The notes below the pieces were generated by a model that searched no databases, was not told the origin of the DNA, and saw only the letters and a program-made list of their open reading frames with translations. A DNA stretch of 64,000 nucleotides, taken from contig OX439132.1 in NCBI GenBank assembly GCA_949318235.1, positions 5,440,886 through 5,504,885 of the forward strand. Reading direction: 5' to 3'. Shown here one piece after another: positions 55,233-64,000 of the stretch. The first letter of the stretch is position 1. Each line of letters opens with the position of its first letter. Source of the stretch: Ecdyonurus torrentis. Its lineage: Eukaryota; Arthropoda; Insecta; Ephemeroptera; Heptageniidae. Made by a program: the position numbers and the translations under genes.

Positions 55233-58123
55233 CATAAGCGTAATGTTAAATTAGGGGACCCTTAGCTTCCCCGCGTCTCCCCGCGCGCTTAACCGATAAG
55301 CTCCAAACATGTCATAAAACTTTTTAATAAAGTAGTATCGTATTTCCATGCATTTATTTTACATAATTTTATTTACTAAATCTCACTCGTAAGTATTCAT
55401 TCGGATCACGGTATAATTAAACATTATGGAGCTACAAATTTATTTTAAAAATATTATAATAATTGAGAAATTTACTTCTGTTTTTCATAATTAAAAAAAA
55501 AAAAAAAAAAAAAAAAAGAGGAACTGTAAAAATTGTATACTAAATATATAAAATCTAAACTTAATATAGTCGTGTTTAAGCAAGCAGTGGTTTTTGTGCA
55601 TTGCAATATGTTGATTGCACTTTTATGCAAATTAAGTAAAATTAAATTATATTATAATAATGGTTCTATGTTATATATTTTTACTATACTCTGTTATGTT
55701 ATATATATGTTATTAAGTAAATTATATATTTCTAAAAATGTGAAATTTATATTCTAAAAATTTTCTTCAATAATTATTTTCTATGTAAAATTAAGAGATA
55801 AAACATAATATATAAAAAAAAATATTCAACAGCACAAATTTAATCAAATGTGTTCTTTGGCTATCTGCATTAAAATATATAATAATATAATAATTATGCT
55901 ATAAAAAATTAATATGGTATTGATTACTTATTAAAACAAATTATAGCAAATTTATTGACAAAATAATATTATTAAGGTCCAATCTCTTATATATATAAAA
56001 ATATATTATCTATAAAATATTTCACAATATTATATATGTTCGGGCAATCAAAGTAATTTTAGAATAATTGTAAATAAAGTACTACTGTGTTAGTTAAATA
56101 ATTGTTGTTCTATGTAGTAAAACTAAATGTGCGTCTAAATAACCTTTTTTTTTATAATAATATAATGCGGAAAATTATAGTTATGGTCCTAGGAGATTTT
56201 TTTTTTTTAATTTATTTATTTCAAAATGTCTTTCTAAAAATGGTGCAACTTCTTTTTCAATTAAGTTCCAGAGTGTATTTAATGCCACTTGAATTTTTTT
56301 AAATTAATTATCCTTTAATTTTAAGAGATTCAGTTGCTTAATATTATAAGTTATCCTCAAAATTCCAAACTTGACACTTATTCAGACTGGGTTGCAACCA
56401 ATTTTTTTAACATTTAGAAATATTGATGGTATCCTAATTGATTGCATTCATTTTTTTTTTTTTTTTTTTTCTGTGCTAGTAAGATTTTCACTGAACTGTG
56501 GGACTCTCTTCACTATGATAAGGCCGTTACTAATTTCCCCTACATTTTCTTTCAAATGTATCATACCTAATCGCAATGGCTTATTTTCCTCAATATCTCG
56601 TATTAGGCACTAGCTTTTTTTAATTATAGCTAAAAGTGGCCTCATCTATCCTTACTCATTCATATTATTAGTTTGCTATAGGTAAGGTATTTAGTTTCTT
56701 ATCAAGGAAAATTATTATAATAAATTAAGTTTTTAGTTCATTAAAAATAACTTACAAAAAATTGAATTGTGATTACTTTTATCCTATTTAATTTAGAATT
56801 TCAAATTTTCCTAGGACCTGGAAAACAAATAAAATTATTAAAAAAATTTAGTACATGTCTTAAATAATAACTGTGCCAAAATAAAATAAAAATACTGTAT
56901 GTATTTAGATATTTTCTTTGATTGCTCTTGCATTGAAACTAAAATTATATATTTGTCAATTGCACAACCACGGCCTATTTGCTGTACTTTTTTCTTACCA
57001 ATTATAAAACTGAAACTATTGAATATCTGTACATCATATTATCAAATATCTTTCATTGACTGTGTATGTGCTATCTCTTTGATATAAAGCTATCTTTCCA
57101 AATTTCTTTGTAGTTTTTATTAAAAATATCCTTGTATCCATTTTGAGTAAGTATATAATATATTTAGTTTTTAAATTATCATCTCATGGTATGTCATTTT
57201 ATTTAGCTCCATAAAATCTGTAAGTTAATCAATTGTGCCATGTAGGTTCTCTTTTGTTTAATGAAATGCACAAAAAATTATCTCCTAACAATAAGTTATA
57301 TAAAAAATAGGTCTTTACCAAGCACCAAGCATAGTTACAAAATAACAATAATAATAACGGTATGATATTAAAATCCAAGAATGTAAATATTTTTAAAATA
57401 TCAGTAAACTTCATAATTAACTTCTAAATCAACTTCTACATATCAATATGAGCGGCTAGTACATACCGTTAACAATGTTCTGTTCTATGCATTAATATTT
57501 TTTACCCTGAGAAAGAAATTATTTTTTCTACCATGGCATCTACCTTTTTTTTTTTTTTTTTTTTTTTTTTTTCTTCCTGCCATGATTTGATGGCAATTAT
57601 TTATTATTTAAATTTTTAATAAAAAGAATTGATAACATTATTATTATTAGTTTATTTTTCCTGAACAATTAATTCAATAAGCATGATCACAACACACAAA
57701 AATCAACTAGTTTTTTTTTTTTAATATTTTTTAACCAATGAATAAATACTTACTGTACCTACATATTGCTTCAATCAATCACAGTCTTAATATAAAACTT
57801 CTCTTAACCAAGATTTTAGTATTTTTTTTAGCTACAAAATAATATTTAACATCATTGGCAAAGGTAGTAAAAAATTGCCATACATTTTGCAACTAAAATC
57901 TCCATGCAACTTTCAGCACTTCTGCAAATTAAAGAAGCCTCATCAGCACTATCATGTTAATCATAACGGCTGATAAAATAAAATATTGACATTTAAATGT
58001 GAGTATTGGTCTGGCTCCATAGAAATACATAATACTAAATTTATAATGAAGAAGTTTTATAATCAAATAAATTTTTAAAAATTACCTAATTCTAATTAAT
58101 TAAGTTCTTGAAGACATTGTAGC
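51824..58123. other. 3' flank of the host gene and intergenic DNA
   Basis: Probable 3' untranslated region begins here; the first AATAAA is at 51963-51968. From about 53000 to 54800 the plus strand is markedly A-rich. A strong hairpin lies at 53308-53376 and poly(A) at about 55197-55229. The open frames here are short, AT-biased and not gene-like. The last ~200 bp is 3' flank of the minus-strand BolA-like gene. Confidence 0.5.
53308..53376. ncRNA. Strong 69-nt hairpin, pre-miRNA-like
   Basis: AAGCCCCTGGAA pairs perfectly with TTCCAGGGGCTT. The stem continues with minor mismatches through GTGCAAC / GTTGCATAC to about 22-23 pairs around a 24-nt loop (CAGCGCAACATTAATATCAC plus four bases). Size and stem fit a microRNA precursor. 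However, the loop side resembles the dispersed repeat (GCAACC-GC-CAACATT), so it may be a repeat remnant or a tiny MITE. No known mature sequence is recognised. Confidence 0.3.
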
Positions 58124-60487
58124 TCATGAAGTAGGGGATGTTTGTATCCTCAAGCCATGCATGTCCTTAATTTCTTCTTTAAGTACCTGCAAAGCAGACA
58201 TTCTAATATCAAAGATTTAATCGTGCTATAATTTTTCATGATAACATGCAGTTATTTTTATGTTTTTCTTTGCTTTGAACAACCAAGCTGTGACATCATA
58301 AAAGCGCATCTGCCATTGTCATTTTATGAATGGACAATAAATTAAGAATAAATGACTCCGGCTAAATCAACGTTGATATTCAGGTATGTTAGGATATTAG
58401 AAAAGTTTTTTATTCTACGCCTTTAAGAAAAACATTGCAGTTGCATTGAAGAAAATTAAATTATGTATACTGGTCACACTTTAACATGCTTTAAGCTAAC
58501 TAAGAAAATTTACTAAAATGTTTCATCAGGTGGTTTCTCATAATGAACGTAAAATTCTATGTAGATCAACGTATTTTTGTTGTAGCAACAATCCAAGTGA
58601 GTCAATTTATGTAGAATCTTGTGTGCATATTGAAAGCTACTTTAGATACAAACCAGATTTTTGGGCTGTAAACTTACTTCATTGACAAGTCTGTGCTGTT
58701 TAACAATAGAAAGTCCTTTGAATTCAGGAGCTTCAACGAGGATTTCATACATAGCTCCACAACCACCTGCGAACACAACAAATTTCAAGCTTAAGTAAGT
58801 TTATATTTCCTCAAGAGACTGATAAATAACTAGCATACAGTGCGTAATCCTTATTATAAAATAATGATTTAATTTTTGAAGTATGTATAGTACAAGTCAT
58901 ATTGTTGTATAATCTGTAAACTATTATCTTAATATGAAGGTGCAGGCACTGTCAAATACTTCCTGATCAGTGTATCAGAAATGCATGAACTCCTATCCAC
59001 TTCAGACTTTACTAATACTAGATATGTCCAGGTTGAGTCACTTTTTCTTTTTATCTTATGACAACATTACTTAAAAAGCTATGCTGTAGTAATTACTACA
59101 ACTTACTAAGTATGTACTACACTTTAAAAAAAAAAAACTGTCCTCTGGTTGACCTTGACAACCTTACAAAATGGCAATAAAGGGATAAGATCATGAGATA
59201 TACCTGTATATCAACACTGGGCTAAATAAAATGCTGGTAAATGTCTTAATCCATAGTAAACCATAGCATAGTAAACCACTAAAAAAATCAATGCTGAACT
59301 AATAATAACATTTTATCTAGGAAAAAGCTTATTTGTTGTAATTAAAGATTATTTGCACATTTCTTGTTCATAATACATAAAATAGTTATAATTATTTCGA
59401 AATACAAGAAAGTGTCACTTTATTTTTATACATCTGCATCTTAAGTGCCTTCAGTAAATACAGCTTTTAGTTGAACATAAATTTGTAATGTCAGCTTGAA
59501 GTTGGAAGACCTTGCAAGTGGGAGTACAGTATATAAAACCTTTCTTGACCTCTAAATAAATACCGTACCATTTCTTGCATTATCATACTGCATAATGGCA
59601 TTTGGTAATAACAATGACATGTTTCGTAAACCTATAAAAACAGGAAAAGGAAGTGCCGGGAGCGGAAATCATGTGACGGTAAAAGTGGAAGAAAACTTCC
59701 CGCTAGCAGCAAGCTAGGCCTGAGCTCCTCCCACTTTTAACATTATGTACGTGGTTTCCCTTTTAGCTTTACATAAGCAGTCAATCTACCACCCTCTTAT
59801 TGGATACTGTACTCTGTACCTCATTAAGAGGACCAGAGGTAAATTCTGATTGTACTTAATTAAATACTCCGTCCCTGGGATAGTGTCTATAAAGTTAGCA
59901 CAGCCAAACTTTATCGCTGCAATAAGAAAAGGGATAAGAAGGACCGCTGGCCTAGGCTTGATGACTATTCACTATTCACACAATAAAAGGTTACGTAATT
60001 ATTATTACATGTCATAATTATGTAGCATATATAGTACGATAAAGACACTGCTCAGCAAACTTATATGTATGGACATGTCAATATGTCAGTCCTGCTCCTC
60101 ATTATTTGAATTGGACACATACCAAAGCTTGCATATTTTTAGGTTGTTACATATTATATGTGTATGTATATTTGTTCATACATAATATATGTGCATACAG
60201 TATATTTATATTATTTACTCCAGTACCTGAAATATCAGCTACTTGGACAGTTTGTGCCTTGGGAAACGCGTTCTTCAGCAACCCTTGTAACCTTTTCTCT
60301 GCTTCCACTCCCCCTGCTGTAGATTGAGGACCATTCCAGAGTTTAGATAAAAGCTGAAATAATTGAAAAGAATGAGTTTTCAGTGATTTCTAATTAAAAA
60401 ATACATCATACCACTGAATGCAATAATAATAAAACTTACAGAAATCGATCGGCGAGTGCCAATAGTTTGCCAAGCTCGTTGAAACAT
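58124..60487 (-). CDS. BOLA3: BolA-like protein 3 (mitochondrial Fe-S cluster factor), four exons
   Basis: The exons on the minus strand are 60487-60440, 60353-60227, 58766-58678 and 58186-58124 (stop TGA). All introns are GT-AG (donors GTAAGT, GTACTG, GTAAGT) and phases fit (48, 127, 89, 63 nt), giving 108 aa; human BOLA3 has 107. MFQRAWQTIGTRRSIS is a basic amphipathic presequence for mitochondrial import. The BolA fold follows: EAEKRLQGLLKNAFP, VQVADISGGCGAMYEILVEA, FKGLSIVKQHRLVNE, VLKEEIKDMHGLRIQTS. ISGGCGAMYEI carries the conserved loop Cys, and KQHRLV the conserved His that ligates the [2Fe-2S] cluster with glutaredoxin-5. It acts in lipoylation and Fe-S protein maturation (established for the family). 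It is convergent with the plus-strand host gene. Confidence 0.93.
58767..60226. other. BOLA3 intron 2
   Basis: A 1.46-kb intron. At 59640-59780 it has a GC-richer patch with imperfect inverted parts (GGTAAAAGTGG... and ...CCACTTTTAAC), perhaps an old element. The plus-strand open frame at 60106-60327 overlaps exon 2 and is its shadow. Confidence 0.6.
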
Positions 60488-60764
60488 TTTAATGATTTAC
60501 AGTCAAATTTAGTATTAAATATAAATTTAATAAGTAATTAAGTAATTAATAAGTTACTTGAAGTGTTCATAAATGATAATTTAATCTATAAACCTGAAAC
60601 CTGGTAAAATGTGACACCACACCACTAACTGTTTGGAAGCCATTAAAAAATCACACGCACAGACCACGCCTTCTTTATGTAAATGAATTTGGAATAGAAT
60701 AACATTCGCAAGAAATTAATTTTGGAGACCTTGCTGCGAGGCTAGTTTTTAAATTTTTTTTCAT

Positions 60765-61011
60765 ATGAATCGAATCGTATACCAACTTCAATACATATTA
60801 ATAAAAAAATATTAACTAAATTTTACAAATGAATCGAATCCTATACCAACTTCACTTCAATACATTATATTGATTAACCGATAAATGTTAAATTTTTTTT
60901 AAATGAATCGAAACCTACACCAACTTCAATACTATATTGATATATATATATAATGAAATATTTTAATTTTTTTAAATAAATCGATGAATCCTATATAACT
61001 TCAATACATAT

Positions 61012-61015
<4 letters not shown>
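60765..61015. repeat. Minisatellite, ~64-80-bp unit, about four copies
   Basis: Units start near 60765, 60829, 60903 and 60976. Each has ATGAATCGAA(T/A)CC, TA(T/C)ACCAACTTCAATAC and an AT/T-rich spacer. A stray CCAACTTCAATACATTTTGA at 61448 suggests the array was interrupted by later insertions (MITE copy 2 and the palindrome element). Confidence 0.7.

Positions 61016-61077
<62 letters not shown>
61015..61077. repeat. (AT)n microsatellite
   Basis: An AT array of about 60 bp inside the disrupted minisatellite. Confidence 0.95.
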
Positions 61078-61081
<4 letters not shown>

Positions 61082-61104
61082 TAAATACGCAAGGATGCAA
61101 TGAA

Positions 61105-61351
61105 GGTTCATTAATTTAGAGAGGTTATAGTTGCTCCGGGAAAAAGTTTTGGCCAAGGTCGCGCAGCTTAAAGGAATTCACCGAAGACGTCATATCACCG
61201 GGTGTATTTTTATTCACCTTATCAGTGACGTAATGGTGAACGCTGCGGTGAACGGCATCGTATTGGCTTAGAATCAAGTACATATCCATCACAAAATAAA
61301 ATTTAACTGCGCGAGTTTTGTGCTGCGCTCAACCTCCCTTTTATATGGACC
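61105..61351. mobile_element. ~245-bp MITE, copy 2
   Basis: A near-identical copy of 39007-39250 in the same orientation over AAGTTTTGGCCAAGGTCGCG, TTAAAGGAATTCACC, GACGTCATATCACCGGGT, CGGCATCGTATTGGCTTAG and CTGCGCGAGTTTTGTGCTGC. The left tip is degraded (GGTTCATTAATTTAGAG instead of GGTCCATTATATAAGAG). The right tip ends TTTATATGGACC. No target duplication is evident. Confidence 0.75.
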
Positions 61352-61471
61352 GTTGACGCGTTGACCGTTGATAAATACGTTATAAATATATGTGTTGATT
61401 TTTTTTAATGCCAATAAAAAATAATTAATAATAATTAATAATAATTGCCAACTTCAATACATTTTGAATAT

Positions 61472-62640
61472 ATTATCCCTGCTCACAAAACCGTGATTTT
61501 AGCCGCGCGGTTCTGAGAAAAGTGAAAAAAACCGCGCGGTTCTCAAAAAACCGTGCAAAAGCCGCGCGGTTCTTAAAAAACCGTGCAGAAGCCGCGCGGT
61601 TCTTATCAAACCGCGCGGTTCTGAAGAACCGCGCGGTTCTTGCACGGTTTTTAGAATAAGGTCACGTGATCTATAGCGCATGCGCATTTAGGATGTGTGA
61701 GAAAGATGCGCAGTATCTCAGTGAACTTGAGAATCGAGAAAACTAACATGGCGAATTTACTTTTGTGTTGTTTTTACGTGAATATTAAGTACAAATGTTA
61801 GTAAGAAGCTAAAAAATTAGTGCTCGATGTTTTTAAATGAGGTAAGAATTTACTGAATGTATAATTCCAAAGTTTTAATGTCAGTAGAGGGCTAAAACAG
61901 TGATTTTTGTTACATGTCCTTGGGGCGCGGCAATGGCGAGTGGCTTTGAACTTCGCAAAGACCAACGTATTTCTATACACGCATCATGGAACGTAAAGTT
62001 TTTTTTTTTTTTTTTTTTGTAATATATTGGGTTTGTTTTTATTAGTATGTATATTAAAATATATTTTTATGTCTTAGATTTTGTTTGTTGAACCAATAAT
62101 AATATGTATTTAATATTTTTTATATGTATTTTCTTGATTGAAAAAGCGTGGTATTTATATAAAAAGGTACGCTTTTTCAATGAAAATGTGTGTAGTATAT
62201 AATAATGGTATTTTTGTTTATTCAAAGGAACATACGAGTGTAAGTAGAAAATGTTGTGTTCTGTTCTAATTCAGGTGCAGTGTGACAATAAAAAGTAAGT
62301 TTTTCACGACAATATCGAACCAGAAAGGTGCGGAGCCCATGCACTGAGAGCGTCGGAGAAGACGGCATTAAGGTTCAACAGCACGTGCCATGTAAGCCAA
62401 AGAGCCATCTGGGTTCAACGTAAGAACCGCCTGGTAACCGGGCGGTGCCCGGCAGCCACGCGGTTTTAACCCAAAAACCGCGCGGCTTCAACTCAAAAAC
62501 CGCGCGGTAACCGCGCGGTTTTTGCGCGGTTCTTGCCCGGTAACTGCGCGGTAACCGCGCGGTTTTTGCCCGGTTACCGAGCTCGGTTTTTTGCACGGTA
62601 ACCGCGCGGTTTTTTGCGCGGTTTTGTGAGCAGGGATAAT
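61472..62640. mobile_element. Foldback-like element with ends made of CCGCGCGG palindromes
   Basis: The outer ends are perfect inverted repeats: ATTATCCCTGCTCACAAAAC on the left, its complement on the right. Inside each end (61490-61650 and 62410-62630) lies an array of AACCGCGCGGTT-type palindromes with spacers such as TCTTAAAAAACCGTGCA; at least ten CCGCGCGG cores are present. The ~760-bp interior has CACGTG at 61663, GCGCATGCGC (NRF-1-type) at 61676-61685 and AACATGGCG at 61745, a promoter-like cluster, but no long open frame. The CCCT...AGGG tips with TTAT/ATAA flanks recall piggyBac only weakly. Superfamily unassigned. Confidence 0.7.
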
Positions 62641-63446
62641 TTATATAATTAAAAGTTAAATAAATTTTAAAATGATCGTATTCGAATATGCCGGTCTGGT
62701 CTTAGAGTATACATTTTTATGGATATATTTCTAAGGTGCATTTCACATTATTCTGTTTTAATGGGAAAAATTATTTTGCTGCGCAAATTAAAAGTTACAA
62801 CAAAGAATATAATGCACTTTTAATATCATTTTTTTTTTTTTAATGCGATTATTATTGTTGCTCTTATTCCCGCAGGCTCTTTTTTTTTGTAAACTCTAAA
62901 ATCTTATAATTATATACAAAAAAAAATCAATTAATTATATATACATAAATGTATAATATTTTTTACGATATATTATAAGAATTAAATCTGTGGCTGATAA
63001 TGAAATTCCTATAAATAATTTGGGTGCCGGAATTAAAGAAAAATTGACAGTTATAATTATATATTTAATAAATTTATATGATATACTTATATTATAACTA
63101 TATAAAACCCGTAAAAGGGACCACACGGGAATCGCCGAATTACGAATCGACAAAATATATTTACTATATACATATAAGTATATAAAAGCTTCGTTAAATT
63201 TTAAATTGTAGAAAAATGTATGCCGTAAATATATACTTGTATAATTTATGAAGACGTTACAATAAAGCATATTTAAGTATTTCATAACTGTTTTGAAAGA
63301 AAAAGGTCTATAAATGAAATGTAAGCCGGTGCTCGGCAGCTCGGAAGAATAAATGCGTAGCCGGAGCTGCGCTCGATCCGGTAAAAGGAATTATAAATGT
63401 TGATTTTTTGCAAATATTGTAACTATATCTATATATAGTAACTATA

Positions 63447-63487
<41 letters not shown>

Positions 63488-63760
63488 AAATAATGTAAAA
63501 ATAATAATAATAATAAAAGAAGAAGTTTTCATATACTTGTGTATATTTCTCAATAAGTTTCAGTTTTATATTATGTTTTTGCTATATATATGTAATTTTT
63601 AATAGAGCGAATATTAAAATATCAAATAAAATCACAATTTGTTGACTCCAAAATTTCATTTTTACATCTCTGCGTTCAGAGGCAAAAAATTGTACTAATG
63701 TGCAATTATTGTCATATAATTATATGCTTATTTTTATTTTCAACCTCAGAACCCTGGTCA
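62641..63760. other. AT-rich DNA, no gene seen
   Basis: Contains a poly(T) run near 62830, (AT)n at about 63448-63481 and a small GC-richer patch at about 63325-63385. The 116-codon minus-strand frame at 62935-63285 is AT-biased and not convincing. Confidence 0.5.
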
Positions 63761-63767
63761 AAAATCT

Positions 63768-63965
63768 TGTGCAAGATCTTGTGCAAGATCTTGACAAGAT
63801 CTTGAATAAGGCAAGATAAAATCTTGATAAATCTTGACAAGATCTTGTGCAAGATCTTGACAAGATCTTGTTCAAGATCTTGAGTTAATCTTGCAAGATG
63901 TCTTGTGACAAGATGTTCGCAATCTTGCATAAGATCTTACCGTAAGAATTGTCTTGTGCAAGATC
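63768..63965. repeat. Array of CAAGATCTTG palindromes
   Basis: Repeats of the 10-bp palindrome CAAGATCTTG and near variants are joined by short spacers (TG, A, TA). About nine AGATCT cores are seen before the sequence becomes unique near the window edge. The low-complexity minus-strand open frame here (QDL/KIL repeats) is an artefact. It resembles the palindrome arrays at the ends of the neighbouring foldback-like element, but with a different core. Confidence 0.75.
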
Positions 63966-64000
63966 TGACGTCGTAATATCTTGCTTTAAATTGATTCAGG

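Noticed and set aside
61499..62596. Arg/Pro/Leu repeat open frames on the minus strand
   Set aside because: They translate the palindromic CCGCGCGG arrays and are not independent genes.
61472..62640. Assignment of the palindrome element to piggyBac on the basis of CCCT...AGGG tips
   Set aside because: The flanks are TTAT and ATAA, not a TTAA duplication, and no transposase is present.
63712..63930. 72-codon minus-strand frame with QDL/KIL repeats
   Set aside because: It is the translation of the CAAGATCTTG array.

Overview
The window is animal nuclear DNA. It is strongly AT-rich, with long (CT)n/(AG)n, (AT)n and (GT)n microsatellites, 20-44 bp poly(A)/poly(T) tracts, GT-AG introns of up to about 28 kb and a dense load of transposons. 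The core promoters inside the large mobile element pair a TATA box with a TCAGT initiator about 31 bp downstream. That initiator is typical of arthropods, so an arthropod host is the best guess, but the species cannot be fixed from sequence alone.

Layout. (1) A plus-strand host gene spans most of the window. Four phase-compatible coding exons lie at 1449-1588, 16171-16449, 44216-44340 and 50376-50626. The last exon ends at a TGA, but the same frame stays open for another 398 codons to 51823. I do not recognise the protein. (2) Its 27.8-kb intron holds a complete Polinton/Maverick element (20449-37543, 17,095 bp) with terminal inverted repeats and a perfect 6-bp target-site duplication, GTTACT. 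(3) A small minus-strand gene in four exons (58124-60487) encodes a BolA-like protein of the mitochondrial BOLA3 type; it was found by joining splice sites. (4) The rest is intronic or intergenic DNA with several non-autonomous DNA transposons: a hAT-like MITE, a tandem MITE pair, a 1.25-kb element with ~295-bp arms, two copies of a 245-bp MITE, a foldback-like element made of CCGCGCGG palindromes, and a CAAGATCTTG palindrome array at the right edge.

The Polinton carries genes for protein-primed DNA polymerase B (+), retroviral-type integrase with a chromodomain (-), two less understood proteins (-), packaging ATPase (-), a phospholipase A2-like protein with a hydrophobic virion-type segment (+), adenovirus-type cysteine protease (+), penton/minor capsid protein (+), a 43-aa mini-ORF (+), double-jelly-roll major capsid protein (+), a protein ending in a canonical BIR (IAP) zinc domain (+), and a small spliced gene (-). 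No frame is visibly broken, so the element has the parts for replication, integration and virion assembly and looks young. The BIR protein suggests control of host cell death, but that is inference.

The most unusual observations are the BIR fusion gene; a shared palindromic TATA box that appears to serve two divergent Polinton genes; arrays of TCAAGGTCA nuclear-receptor-type sites in the Polinton termini; the 398-codon open frame after the host gene's stop; and an element built of palindromes with an NRF-1-like promoter motif inside.
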